A DNA stretch of 64,000 nucleotides from Alviniconcha marisindica (Eukaryota; Mollusca; Gastropoda; Provannidae): positions 527,501-591,500 of the forward strand of contig JABMCL010000376.1 in NCBI GenBank assembly GCA_018857735.1, in the 5' to 3' direction. The translations under genes and the position numbers were made by a program. The notes under the pieces are model-generated. The model was given only the letters and a program-made list of their open reading frames with translations, had not been told where the DNA came from and made no database searches. Below, piece by piece: positions 12,091-25,079 of the stretch (within the stretch, counting starts at the first letter, position 1; every line of letters starts with the position of its first letter).

Positions 12091-15000
12091 ATATGTCTAC
12101 AACTCCAGGAAGATGTGCATCATATTTGAGTTAAGATGCAATATGGACACCCCACCTCCCCTCCCCACTTCTATACCTATTACTAAGTCACTTGGAGAAT
12201 GTGTGAGGTTTGCTTTTATTTAGATTTGGAAAGAATTTGACAACTTTGCTTGAGTTTTGAGGGGGTTGATCAGAATGCCCATCCCTGTGCAGTTGGAAAT
12301 GCTTGTCCCATCTGTGTGTTGGTGGATGTGTGTGCTGACCATGCATGTTGGATGTTTAGAAATAACAGTGGAATTTGAGATGTTTAGAAATAACAGTGGA
12401 TTGTGAGATGTTTAAAAATAACTGTGGAATTTGAGTCCTTTTCTGTGAGAGTTAATCTGTGAGAGTTTTTTGTTGTTGAATTCAATAATACGGTGTGATA
12501 GTTACGTGTGAGAATGTACAGAATAAACCAGACTGTTTTTGTTCATATCTTTCCTGTTTTGTGTGTGCATTGTGTACCTCGATTATCATCTTAAATTGTG
12601 ACATATCCCCCCACTTGGTTTTTACCTTTGCTCTCAGAGCCAGAAGAGGAATGCAGAAATCCATTTAACATCAAATGGTTTGAGTAGGAGTGGTAGGATG
12701 TAGGAAATAACCACTGGAAAAAAAAAAAAAAAAGACAAAAAAAAAGAAGAAGAAGAAGAGAAAAGAAAACTGTTGCACAATAGTGACACTTGTGTTGTAG
12801 TTTCTAAACCCACAATGACAAAGCTTTTACTTCTGCATTTAATTGAAATGTTTCTTTTATATTTCTGCTGCACACAGAGTTATGTAAGTATACATCTGGT
12901 CGTGGTAGACTTGCAAACCGGGGTTAGTGTACCAGTCTGTTTCCGTCATGATTTAAACAGTTCATCAGATACCAGTAAACGGATGTGAAGATATCAGGAA
13001 GTTGGGGTTGTCTTCTTATTAATTTTGGAAGTGGAGTCTTTTGTTGGTATGGGGCAGGTGGGGATGAAGACATAAAAAAAAAATCATTCTTTTTTAAAGA
13101 AGTTTATTAGTTAAACAGTTAAAATTATTTTGATTTTCTTTACTTCATTGAATCTTTGCATTTTTCACCTGTAATTGTTCAAGTAAATAAAAGTTCTTTT
13201 AATCAGATCAGGATACTCCCGGGAAGCGGTGGTACATTAGTGCCTATTAATTACTAATACAGCATTTCTTAGCAGTGTTGTTTGTTGTGCTGATCCAGTC
13301 CACAGAAACATCTCATTAATCTGTTCTCTTCATTTCATGTTTTGCTTCCAAAAGGGAGACAAGGTAAGATGATGTGTTAACTGGTATATATATTTGAATT
13401 CTTTTGAGTTCTTTCTGCCTCGCTGTTTGAAAAGTGTACATTGAAACGTTGTTGTTTTTCTTCTGATTTCTAACTTCTGTCGCGAGCACTTCCTTCTCAC
13501 TTCTTTGTTGTTGTAATCAGAGTTGCAGAATGGAGACAGAAAAACAACAACTTTTGCACATAACCTTGGTAAAAGAACATTTGGTGGTAGGGAAAAGAAA
13601 GAGAGTTTGTCTCTGCACATAAGCTGAGGAATGGAAGCAGCGAGTGCATGGGGTGCACCAGTAATGATGCAGGAGCCTGGATACACATGTAGTAGCTTCT
13701 GCCACATCACTTAACCCCATAACCCATCTTTCACGTGTAGTTTTGGGGGAACAACAGTCACTGTAGATGTGCTTGCATTTATTTTTTCCCACCCTCTGAC
13801 CTAATGTTTTTGGTTCAATCGATGCCTCACCCTGACTGAATAAAGTACCGCAAAATTTATTTTAAAAAAATGGTATTGGCAAAAACAAGAATGAAATGGG
13901 GAAATATGTGGCGTGTGTGGTGACGGTTGGTGTTAAATGTATTAACTTGTGGCCTTGTGTTCAGTGTGATTTAGGGTACCTGGTTTTTATTTGTTGTATG
14001 TGTGTGTGTTTTATCTGTTACCATTGTCAGCATGAGAGTAGTAGGAGTGAAGTTTGTTCTGGGTGAAACAAAACAAAGAAGGAAACAAACTGAAAGTGTT
14101 TCATTTTTTTTAAAGCAGCATTCTGTTGAGGCCCTTCTTTAAAAAAAAAATAAATCCATTTTGTGTTATTGGGGGATTTCTAAGTGCATACTGAAAATGA
14201 TCCAGCTGTCATTTTTCTTTTGTTTGTTATTGCTCTTTGTAATCTTGTAGTGGGTAAGCAGACACCAAACATACCTTAGTTGAAAAGTGCTCACCTCTCT
14301 GGTGAAAGCTTCCAGAATTGCCTAGAATTAGAAGTGTTGATCCAGTTCAGAGAGGTCACTCTGATGAACAACAGCAACAGCATCAACAAAAAACAAGAAG
14401 AAAGAAAAGATGCAAAGATACACGGGCTAGAAAAGGGGTGGTTCAGTGGTTTGCAACAGGTTGCACATTGCTGCAGATGGCTCACTGTCCAGGTCTTCAG
14501 GAAGGCTTGTGGTTTATGGACACCGGTCTTTCAAATGGCTGTCAGGCCTGACAGCTAATGAAAGCACAAAATGCCTCATATTTTGGAACCCCTCAAAACA
14601 GCAGTCACTTGGTGAAAGAAAATCAAGCCATCTTTTTACTGCCACCAAACACAAATGTCAGGGAAACAACAAATATTTCTACGAGTGCTGAGGCAGTGCT
14701 AGTATTTGTACAAGTACAACTGACATGGAACTGCAATACAGCCAGACATTTGAAAGGTCTTGTTTCAAAATATTTACAGCAGCGCAGAGATATGCTTACA
14801 ATCATAACAGCACATTGGTGTTGGAAAATGCGATAGGGGAAATTTGCAGTTTGTGTAGTCCCTGACCAGCTTGTAACATCATCTGCTTGTTGCGATGTCA
14901 ACTGGGTAGGGGAAGAGGATGAGAATTAGTATTTGTATCATCAGTTTTTGCTTGTTTGTTTGGCCGTTTTTCCTGACAACAAGGCACCTGTTTCATCATT

Positions 15001-15114
15001 GTGGTAAAATGTTCAGCATAGCTCCTACCACGTAAGCTGTTATGATGGCATTTGAGTAGTTCATGTGTAACATGGGCATTTGATTTGCATCCTTGTCTTC
15101 ATGTCAAGGAAGGA

Positions 15115-15414
15115 ATATAAGTAAGTAAACATGGTGCTTCACATTCACAGAAACCTTAAGGTTTATTAGGGACAGGGGGAAGGGGGTATGGAGGTGGGGG
15201 AAGAGGGAGATTATATACCTATCGATACACTGTCACCACCACAATAACTCTTGCATTAAGATGGGCAGCGATGAGAGCCATTGTAATGTTTCATTAATTG
15301 TGAGGGACAGAGTGACAAGACAGTGTCCACAGACCACAGCTTTTGGAGAGAAAGGAGAGCCAAAGCGGATTCAAACTGAGGTCCCTCTGCTAAGCCAAAC
15401 CGGCTCATGTTTGA
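15115..15414 (-). mobile_element. SINE family B, copy with decayed tRNA head
   Basis: The copy shares with 21455-21833 the words AACATGGTGCTT, TTATATACCTATCG, CACTGTCACCACCA, AAGATGGGCAGCGATGAGAG and GAGGTCCCTCTGC. The B-box-like GATTCAAACTGAGGTC is on the - strand; the A-box part is deleted, so the copy is probably dead. It ends near an AAGTAAGTAAAC tail. Confidence 0.75.
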
Positions 15415-16909
15415 ATGAGGAAGAAATGAGATCACTATATGGATATAATTATATACAGACTAAAAGTGTTATCAAGGTGGTGAAGTTGAGTGTACAGGCA
15501 CTTTGAATTTGGGCATTATCATGTGCCAATGCAGTGTGAGAGAGGGCCAGAGAAATTCAGTCAGAGATTTTGAAGCTGTGAAGAGCTTGCACCTAGTCAG
15601 TGTGTCTGGTGCACTTCCATTCAGTTCATTGTATCAGCCTAGCCACACCTCAGGTGCACTTCCATTCAGTTCATTGTATCAGGCTAGCCACACCTCAGGT
15701 GCACTTCCATTCAGTTTATCACTATCAGTCTAGGACAGAATGTAGGTGACCGAGTTCTTGCAAACATTGAAGGGGGGAGAAAAAAGAAAAGAACCCCCCC
15801 CCCCCCCCCCCCAGACAAGCTAGGATATAAAAGGGTCAGATAAGTTTGCTCAGGTTTTCTGTAGTTGTGGTCGTAGACATAAAGTTGCATTGTCTTCGCC
15901 CTCCAGCCAGGGGTGAGAAAGTGCGAAATGATGAAATGGGGTTCACAGGGCAAGAGGGGAACAATGCCAGAGTCTGGCACCAGCATGTGCAACCGTTTAC
16001 TTCTGGGAGGAGAACAAGCCTTGGCACTTGCAGTTTGGCCAGCACATGGGATTTAGACTTCCCACTGCTCTGCAGGTGTGCCTACAGTAGATTGTGTATG
16101 TGTGTGTGTTGGGGGGGGGGGTGTTGCCAGTCATTTTTGAACTAAGTCTAACACAGTGGAACCTTCCTAAAAAGACGCTCCTGCTGGGTGATATTCTGCT
16201 CCTGGCAAAGCGACGAAGGAGTTCTGTGATTAGGGCTTCAGGATTCGGCGTCTGTCCCTTATTTTGGACAGCACCATGGCCTGGGAGAGGGATTTTTCAC
16301 TCACGTCATTTACATCAGTTTTTTTTAACATTTGACTGGTCCATACTGCGTACGTGTTTACAAAGCAGTGTGTAATTTATATGTGTGCAAGTTCAGTCTT
16401 GGGTTATACGTCCTTGAAGTGTGCCACATGCTCATCTTGTGAACTGTTTACGTTCTAGCGATGTGGTGATCTGTTATGTGTGCCTTTCTTGGTTGTTTGA
16501 AATTACTGTTTAGTTGACAACCCAGTGAAGGTTGAAATCATCCTTGATCAGTTTGTTGGTTTGCGGTTATTGAATCGGTGCTTTGCTTCATCCCTTGGCT
16601 CGAGTTTGGATGTGCCAGGCTTTATCCCTTTTGCAAGTTTAAACAAAACAAAGCCCCCCCCCCCCGAAAAGAAAAGAAAATAAAAAAATAAAAATAAAAG
16701 GGTGGGGAGGAGGGGGTTAACTTACTTTTTTTTTTTTTTTTTTTTCTTTCTTTCTTTTCTTGGAGTTGGACTCATTTTGTGAACAGAGCTAGGGACGCAG
16801 TGTGTGTATTATGAGTGTGTGGTGTGTGCGCATGTATTTGTACCTCCCATGACAAAGTGGTGGTGGGGGCATATTGGAATCACTGTGTCTAGGCGTTATC
16901 TGGAATGTA

Positions 16910-17810
16910 GTTATAAACTGCTCAACCTTTTGTAACTAAACTTGGTATGGTGGTGCATTGTCTAGAGCCAGAGTGTCAAGGGACAAATTATGGTTGCTTT
17001 CCTCAAGGTCAAGGTCACAGTGAGGGCTTGTATTCATAATCAAAATATGACTATTTCTACTACTGAACAGATGATTGTTTTGCAACCTAACATATTTGCC
17101 CATTGGAAATGTTGGATTGCTGTGGTGAAGGTCACATAGACTCACAGCAAAGGTTTCAAGTTTCAATTAATGTTTGTCTGGATAATATTTTCTGAACTGT
17201 TCAACCTTTTGTAACCAAACATGGTATGATGATGCATCATCATAAGCTGGAGTGCCATGTGAAAAGATTGCTTTGCTCTCTTCAAGGTCAAGGTCACAGT
17301 GAGGGCACATGTAATTGAAATATGGATGTTTCTATGATGTCTTCTGAACTACCAGTCCTTTTGCAACCAAACTTAATTTGTTGCTACATCATCAGTGTTA
17401 AAAGATTGGATTGCTGTGTTCAAGGTCAAGGTCACATGGGGATTAAAAAATCCAGTTAATATTTGTCAGGATGATATCTTCTGAAGTTTTGAACCTGTTT
17501 ACTTAAATTTTGGTGAAACTTGGTGTAGTGGTGCATCATCATGAGCTGGAGTATCATGTGAGGTGATTGCTTTGCTGTAGTCAAGGTCACAGCAGGGGAG
17601 TATATTATCAAAACATGACTGTTTCTACTAGATCTTCTGAACTGCTGATCCTTTTGTACATTTGGTTTGATGGTACATCATTGTAAGTCTGAGTGTCTTG
17701 TCTTGTGAATAGAGCGGATTATGTGTTCAAGGTCACAGTGAAGGTTAAGCAATTCATTGAATGTTTGTCAGTCCTGTTTTCTGTACCACTGATCTCTTTG
17801 CAACCAGTCT
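16910..17810. repeat. ~145-bp degenerate tandem array with AGGTCA motifs
   Basis: Six to seven units begin CCTTTTGTAACCAAACTTGG (about 16926, 17070, 17203, 17356, 17490, 17647, 17795) and most contain TCAAGGTCAAGGTCACAGTG. TCAAGGTCA is the extended half site of ERR/SF-1-type nuclear receptors and AGGTCAAGGTCA is a direct repeat with no spacer. Whether any is bound is unknown. Confidence 0.75.
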
Positions 17811-18252
17811 AGGTGTGTTGATTACTATTTTTAATAATCAGATCAAGTGCAAAGTGGGTATACACACTGGCAGTAACTCTGTGACATACAGTATCTAGGC
17901 ACACAATGGGGAGTATTTTGCTGCGCAAGGCGATAAACCTTGTTTTTATTTATGTGCTTTTTATCTTGCTTTGTTGATTTTGTCCCCTAATTTTTGTAGT
18001 CTACCTGATTTTGTCAAGGCATGACTTGTATTCAGTAATTAATTGTGTGTGTGTGTGTGCTCCCAAGACTTTGCCAGGGAACTGTCCTTTCGGTGGTTTT
18101 GCTACATTAACAGAGGAATTCCACAAACTACATAACGGTATTGTGTAAGGCGCAAAGTGCTATGTCTCTAAAAATATTGAGCTGGAAAAGACCCCCCTCC
18201 CCCAAAACATCACGCACAAGATCATACCAAGAATCACTAGCCTATTTCCCTC

Positions 18253-18281
<29 letters not shown>

Positions 18282-18286
<5 letters not shown>

Positions 18287-18409
18287 TCAAACTCAAAAGC
18301 TTTATATTACAGGGATTGTAGTTTAGGTTTAGTCAAAAACCTGTCTAACAACTAGTCCTTGCTAAGCTACTGATGAGTAAATATAAAATTTACAGGCATC
18401 ATTTATAGA

Positions 18410-18412
<3 letters not shown>
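18282..18412 (-). repeat. Dispersed repeat C, copy 2
   Basis: This is the second copy of the element at 716-832, with the shared block AACCTGTCTAACAACTAGTC and tail ACAGGCATCATTTATA. It lies between two (GA)n runs. Confidence 0.6.
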
Positions 18413-18443
<31 letters not shown>

Positions 18444-19363
18444 GCCCAGTTAAATGAGACCCATACTCTGTATTCTTTGTGTCTGCATCTTCAGCAGCAA
18501 ACATGCCCACCCCTTTGTTTTGGTAATTCTGAGCACTGGTGATTCGTCAGAGGTTGTCCTCCTCCTCGTGGATTGAGAAGAGATTCTGTCAGAAAACTCA
18601 AGAAACATACACGAGGAAAGAAACACAAAAAGGGAGTAGTTGTGTATTTTATTTTATTCTTCTTCCCGGTTTTAAAATTTTAACATTTTCAGCATCTCAC
18701 ACAATGCCAGGTCCCAGACACCCAATTGGCTGTTCATTTTGTGCACAATAGCTCCAAAGACAGGATTTGAAGTTTTGGGTTGATTATCAAAAACCTATTT
18801 AGTTTGATTGGTCTTCTTAACACCTTTCCTTTTTCTTTTGTTCTTGCGATATGATTTTTCAAATTATTGCCCCTCTACCCACATCACCCGCTTTTGATCA
18901 GCATGCTGCCTCCACAGAATTTAAAAACACTATTTTTTTTTGTTCTTCTTTTTTGCTTGGTGAACATTTAACATTGTTTGCATGTGCTTGGTTTTGTTCG
19001 TTCTGCATGCTTTTGTGCACGAATGTTGTGAGTAGTTGAGGAGAGTGATGTTGGATAAAATGGACTGGTTTTGCAGGGGGTTATTTTGTTTTTTTTCCTT
19101 TTGTTTTCTTATGCAGGGAATTGCGTTGAAAAACAGTAGACCAGGCGCTTATTTCTAAGCCTGATTGAAAGCTGTAGACTTGATGGCAGAGTAGTAGATG
19201 ATAGAGATTTTTGCCCTCTTCTGATAGCCAAGCCCCGCTTTGGGATGAGCACTTGCGTCTCCTGGCCGTCCAAGCTTTGCTGAGGGATGGAGCATGGCCC
19301 CCCAGCTGGTCTTTGTTTCCCTAGCGTTGGGCTAGCATGCCATGTCCTCTGCTCTGTGTGCAG

Positions 19364-20104
19364 ACACCCTTTATTCGCTATGAGTACGTCCTGCCCAGCT
19401 CCCATCCACCACCTCCTCCTCCTCCTCCCTCTCCGCATGGCATGGAGGGCTCTGTCGCTCAGGGGGAAGGGCCAGCCTCCTATCAAGTCCTTTACCCCTA
19501 CGTGCCGCCAGCTCTGGACCAGGAGTTCTACACCTCTCCTGAGCCTCAACCGCCCCTTTCCCCCGAGCAGGCTTCTCCTCCTCCCCCTTGCCCACCTCCG
19601 GTGTGTCATCACGAAGGACAGGAGGAGTCTAGTCCCCCCCCTCCGGTAGAAGAACCTCGGGGACAGCAGCACCGTCATGAGGCTCCAGGGGGCGAGGGTT
19701 GGCTGGAACGTGCCAGAGACCCCCACGTGGTGGACATGCCCATTGTTGCTCGTAGCTTTCACCCCTACGAGACCCATTACGCGGAAGAGCCTTTCCTGCT
19801 CATAAACCCGGACTCGCCTCCACCGGTCGTGTACGAAAGCAGCGACTTTGAGCTGATTCTGACGGAGGAGGCCGAGAAGCTAGCTCCTGAAGAAGAGAGC
19901 GCGCAGCTTGTGATTAGTGTTGCGGACGACGCGGTTGACAGTTCCCATGGCGTGGTGGAAGGTGGGACGAGCCTCGTTAGTGGTGGGATCAGCAGTTCCC
20001 CAGTAGACGCGTCGGGTGTTGGAGATGAGGATAGCAAAAGCCGTGGTGCTAAGGGCAAAGAGAAGGCTGTGAATTCCAAACAGATAAAGGAGAATGGGCA
20101 AGTG
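19364..20104 (+). CDS. GYG1: Glycogenin linker exon, Pro-rich and acidic
   Basis: A 741-bp stretch is open for 247 codons between an acceptor CTCTGTGTGCAG and a donor GTAAGT, in phase 0 on both sides, so it joins the GT8 exon in frame. It begins TPFIRYEYVLPSSHPPP, has Pro runs and YxxPY-like patches near residues 45-60, then a block near residues 125-150 with VARSFHPYETHYAEEPFLL, and ends in an acidic, Ser/Gly-rich and then Lys-rich segment. The linker between the GT8 domain and the synthase-binding motif is the fast-evolving part of all glycogenins, and this one is long. No catalytic motif is seen; it is probably disordered. GC content and codon use stand out from the AT-rich introns around it. 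Confidence 0.85.
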
Positions 20105-20995
20105 GTAAGTCTGGGACCGGGTCTCTCTGTGAGTCCTTGGAGTTTGTTGTTCCGTCTTCATTGCACCCACACCCTGCTCTCACAAGCTGTGGTAAAGCAA
20201 GGAGGGATGGGGAAACCGTAACTCCTCTCCTCCCTCCCCTCCACTCACCCCCACCCACCCCCACCCACCCCCAACCCCCCAAAAGGGAGAAAAAACACAG
20301 AAAACAAACCAATACATAACACTATACAAGATAAGGGGAGAAGAAGAAGAAAACCTGATGCTAAAGAGTACAATACTAGACATGTAAAACAAAAGAATAA
20401 AAAAAGAAGCATCAGTGCCAGATCTCCATGCCAGTTTTCACAGCATTTCGGAAGGGACATTGTTATAATGCTGTCCTGAGATGATTCAAGTCTGACAAAG
20501 TTCTGTTTTTAATTTGCATGATTTGCACCACTAACAGAGTTGATGGTTCTTTATGCTGTTCTTTTCTGTTTTGATGTTGTTTGCAGTTCATACTAAAAAA
20601 AAGAAGTGTTGTGGCACGTTTTTAATTTGATACCATCGTTATGCATACTGTTTTAAGTGTATGCATGTTCTGGTGGAAAAGTGGTAGTTGGGGTGGATGT
20701 GAAACTAAAATGGATTTTGGAATTGACTCAGGCTTTGTCGTGAATGCAATTTTTACTTTGCATTGCATTAATTAATGTTTACTGGGCAAAACACACTTAG
20801 AGAAACACTTGTTCAAGCCTAAGGATTACAACCCAATGATGTAAGTGGATGTTCAGTGACATTAACTTTAACTGAAAGCTGTTGAAGACTCCACTGCTTG
20901 ATCTGAGCCTGTTTCACACGCTGGTGACATGCACTAGTTGGGGAAAACAATGCAACTAAAACTCCCTCCCCCCCCCCCCCCCCCCCCACCAAGAG

Positions 20996-21034
<39 letters not shown>

Positions 21035-22451
21035 GCTGTCCTTTACAAAACAGTATGCCCAACAGAGCCTCATTGTCGTAAAATAAACTTTGAGAAGGCA
21101 TGTGGCCTTTCCTAGCATCACTCGACACATGCACATAGCCTTGTACTGAGAGAGGGGGGGAGGGGGGCAGGGCATCGGTACTTTACATAGTACACGGTTG
21201 TGCCACTCTACGTTTGCACAAGGATCAATGTTTCAACTGAAGATGATTTAAAAAAAATAAAAAAATAGGTGGGCCGCCGCCAGGCCGGCCATTGTGCCAC
21301 TGCGGCAGTCATGCAATCAGTCGAGCCGCGGGTGGTGCTGTTAATGGAGTGCGTGTGTATTTGCACGTACTTTCAGTTTGGACGGGCAGTTAGTCGGTGC
21401 ACCGGCTGTCTACCGCAGTGTTGGGTCAAACTACTACGTCTGCTAGATAAAACAAACATGGTGCTTAACGTCCACAGAAACCATAAGGCTTGTCGTCGGG
21501 GGGGGGGGGGGGGACTGGAGATCATATACCTATCACTACACTGAAACCATAAGGCTTATTAGGGACGGGGAGAAGGGGGGTGGGGGGGATTATATACCTA
21601 TCGCTACACTGTCACCACCAGAATGACTCCTGCATTAAGATGGGCAGCGATGAGAGCCACTTATTTGAATGTTTCAGTAATCATGTGTGAGGGACAAAGT
21701 CACAAAACTGTGACCACAGACCACAACTTTTGAAGAGAAAAGAGAGCTGAAGCGGGATTCGAACCGAGGTCCCTCTGCTTACAGCAGCCTGCATGATTAT
21801 TATACGCCTTACCGCTAGGCCCAACCGGCTCACACGTCTGCTAGTTTGCGGGCGCGAGTTTTAAGGCTGCGCGACAACCTTCACCTTGGGGGTCCTGCCC
21901 GGAGCGACCTCGGGTGCCGGTTCAAGGTAACCCTCCAGCCTGTGGTAGCGCACTCAAGGACGCGGTGTTCGTTGTGCAGTCACTTGGGCTTGCGGCGGTT
22001 TGGGTTCTGTTAACTATTGTGCTGTCACTGTTTGCAGTGTGCGCGGCGGCGCGACTGACTGACCGCGCGTGCGCGCGCGCGTGTGTGTGTGTGAAGAGAT
22101 GTGCACTGCTCTCAGTTGAGTGGCAGTGTCATTTAGAAACTAGAGAACACAACCACGTAGTCACGGTGACTGGGGGGGGGGGGGGGGAGTTACAGAGGGA
22201 AAGGACTGAGTGACGTGGCTTCAGTCGAACGTTTTGGTTTGGAGAAGGTCCCTCGCTTTGATCGAAGGTGGTTGGATCGCTAGTGTTCAGCCCCCCCTCC
22301 CCCCTTCCCCCGCCCCATCCCCCAACCGCCTCTGCTGACGGCCCCGCCTCCGCCTTTCCCAATACATCGGTGCTAAACACCACCTGTGTCAGCGCGTGCT
22401 CCTCGTCAGTGCCTCCCTCCTGTTTGCGGGTTCTGTCTGCGTCTCCGCACG

Positions 22452-22513
<62 letters not shown>

Positions 22514-22522
22514 GAGGGCAGG

Positions 22523-22567
<45 letters not shown>

Positions 22568-22588
22568 CACACACAGCACATACACCCA

Positions 22589-22629
<41 letters not shown>

Positions 22630-22846
22630 CGCGGCAACACCCCACTTCACCCCACACACACACACACACACGCACACCCCCAATATTCCATCGCCCCCCA
22701 TACCGCACTTCCCCCTGACTACCCCGCATACAAATCCGACTTTTTTCCCTTATGCACGCACGCACACAAGGAGACTAGTCATGCACGACGCACACCCCGC
22801 ATACACTGGGACACACATACACTGCACACACAGGCAGGCACGAGCG

Positions 22847-22879
<33 letters not shown>

Positions 22880-23058
22880 GTACACGCACAAAAGCACGAA
22901 GCCGATGTCTGCAGCCACCCAGTCGTGGTGTGTTTTGGTTTCGGCACCCCCCCCCCCCCCCCCACCCCACCCCCCCACCCCCACCTCAGAGGCACGGCAT
23001 CTCCCTCACACGCACCCACCCCCTCCTCCTCCTCCCGTCGGACTTGCCACTGCCGCAG
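20105..23058. other. Glycogenin intron, becoming CpG-rich
   Basis: The left half is ordinary AT-rich intron with poly-C (20968-20987) and (AT)n (21002-21029). From about 21.27 kb CpG becomes frequent (for example GTGGGCCGCCGCCAGGCCGG, GTGCGCGGCGGCGCGACTG). The segment includes a family-B SINE and long (CA)n arrays at 22452-22510, 22525-22575, 22593-22627 and 22855-22880. Confidence 0.6.
21455..21833 (-). mobile_element. SINE family B, tRNA-derived, fuller copy
   Basis: On the - strand the head reads GGGCCTAGCGGTAAGGCG (A box) and, 40-50 bases on, CGGTTCGAATCCCGCTTC (B box), as in a pol III promoter inherited from a tRNA. The body matches 15115-15414. Near the tail a segment with ACCATAAGGCTT and TATACCTATC is duplicated around a poly-G run. 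Confidence 0.8.
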
Positions 23059-23163
23059 AATAGAACTAAAAGTCAACGACAATTCTACCGCAGTGACCCC
23101 AAAGCGAGAAATCACAAATTCGAGCTGATTCAGCTCTCTGATTCAGCCTCAGCTACACGTGTG
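23059..23163 (+). CDS. Candidate 35-codon cassette exon of glycogenin
   Basis: A 105-bp block lies between an acceptor TTGCCACTGCCGCAG, with a CT-rich tract before it, and a consensus donor GTAAGT. It is exactly 35 codons with phase 0 at both ends, so it would fit between the linker exon and the synthase-binding exon without shifting the frame. It reads NRTKSQRQFYRSDPKARNHK and then FELIQLSDSASATRV, a basic then Ser-rich peptide. No homology is recognised. It sits in a CpG-rich block full of (CA)n and poly-C, where chance splice-like signals are possible. The call rests only on splice signals, phase and length. Confidence 0.45.
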
Positions 23164-23908
23164 GTAAGTATAACGGAACACGTGAGATAGCAACTGGAAG
23201 GTCTCAATGGGAGGACAGTGGTGGACCTCCCCCCCCCCACCCCACCCACCCCCCCCCCCCCCCATACCCCCTTCTCCCCACAGTGAACCCCCCACTCCTG
23301 AACTCTGAGGTGCATGTGTACCCTCTCCCCGTCCCGCCCCCCTCCCTTCTCCTGGACCCCCCCCCCCCCCTCTCCTCCCGGACCCTCGCCTCCCTCCCTC
23401 TAGTTTCTGCTACCAGTTGAAAATGTACTCGCTCCACTTCTGACTATTCATAAAAAATGTATACGGCTGTACGACGTGTATCGCCCCCCCCCCCCCCCCC
23501 CAACCGGCTGGTTGCGATCCAGTTCTCCAAGGCTATCTCCCCACCCCTCCCCCTATCCCGCCCCGGCGTTACCACTAGTGCCAATTACTTACCCCCCCCC
23601 CCCCCCCACCCCGTCCCACACACACACACGCACACACATACGCGCGCACACATACATCACAGTGGAAGCAGTGTGGAGGTCCGAGTGGTGGGGTGGAGGA
23701 GCGCCTCCCATCCCCACCCCGCATGCACTAGTCTGTAATTCTCGCTCACCTCCCCCCCCCCCCCTCCCCCCACACCGGCTCGCATACGCCGCGCGCGCGC
23801 GCTCCACAGTGCGAGAAGCGGTGTGAAAAGCGACTCGGGTGGGGTGGAGAAACCCCCATCCCCTTCACTAGTCTATGTAATACCCGCTCACCCCCCTCTC
23901 TCTGTCTA

Positions 23909-23950
<42 letters not shown>

Positions 23951-24832
23951 AAGGGGGGGGGGGGGGTGATGGTGTGTGTAACAAGCCAAGGAGGTGGTGA
24001 CACATGTCGCGTCAGTCTGGGGCCTGGCGTGGTGGTGGGGGGGGGGGGGGGGGGGATGGACAAAACTGTGTGTGTGTGACAGAGAGGGAGAGAGAGTGTG
24101 GTGTGTAACATGAGACTGATCTACTATGGGGTCGAGTTTGGGGTCGCTGACCCACGCACTGAACTACAGCTAGCGGTTGCTGCCACAATTTGGGAGCTGC
24201 AACTGCGGCTAGAATTTGTCGTCGCAAAATGCACGTGTGCGGAGTTTTGCGAACGCGCACTTTGACGTGACAACTTTACTGTTGCATAGATCTGCTTAAT
24301 CGAGAGAGGGTTTTGAACTGACGCTATACTTCGCTGTTGCAAAATTGCCTCGCGCCTTTTGCATCTTGAAAACTCGTAGAAACTGGAGGGCCAAAATGGC
24401 ATCCTGGCGTTTTTGCAGATGACACATACTGCACATTTGCAGTGCCGCTGAAGGCTTGCTGCAAACACGCACTCCATTGCACGTACTCCGTATTTGCAGC
24501 GCTTAAATATATATATATATATATATATATGGGGGGGAGGGGGGGGGCATTCTCGCGTTTTGGCATCTACGGCCAGTGATACTGGGCACCTTGTCTCTGT
24601 TCCGCGGTGTGATACTTATCTAGAAACTGATAGCCCTTGGTCAGGTCAGGCTGCCGACGAAGTGTTTCTACCAGCCCCTCTCCCCCCAGTATGATCACCC
24701 CACCACCTAGCCATGTTGTGTGTGTAGAGGGAGGGGGGGGGGGGGGGGGGTGAGGTTCGTTCAGTAGACCCAGCGAATACTACACGGCAGCTCTAGACGA
24801 TGAAGCAATGTTACAAATGGTGCTAAACTTAA

Positions 24833-25079
24833 CCCTTTCTCTGCCAAAGAGTTTGTGCTGCAGGTTCAGATCTCTTTAGAGAATATGTCTCAAAGAGAGG
24901 TTCAGCAAGCCAGACAGTGTGCGTTTGGAGACGTTTGTTTCACGTAAGAATGTACAAAAAGTGGGAATTGTGCAGAAAAGTGGGAATTCAAGCAGGCTGT
25001 CGTGTGACGTCAAATCTAATGGGAAGCACTCTTCCCCAGCCGGATGTAGTACCCCGCTGTCCAGGGAGCAGGGAAAGGG
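24833..25079. mobile_element. piggyBac-like MITE
   Basis: The element is 247 bp with inverted ends CCCTTTCTCTGC and, reverse-complemented on the right, CCCTTTCCCTGC (11 of 12 match). It is flanked on both sides by TTAA (24829-24832 and 25080-25083), the exact target duplication of piggyBac elements, whose ends begin CCC. There is no transposase frame, so it is non-autonomous. Confidence 0.8.

Larger units (their letters stand above)
12091..19363. other. Large glycogenin intron
   Basis: No convincing exon is seen in about 7 kb. It contains poly-A/T runs (12720, 16728-16745), poly-C runs (15787-15812, 16657), a family-B SINE (about 15115-15414), a tandem array of nuclear-receptor-like half sites (16.9-17.8 kb), (GA)n at 18258-18282 and 18413-18440, and dispersed repeat C. 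A ~63-bp direct repeat at 15605-15720 has the unit GGTGCACTTCCATTCAGTTC. Confidence 0.7.
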
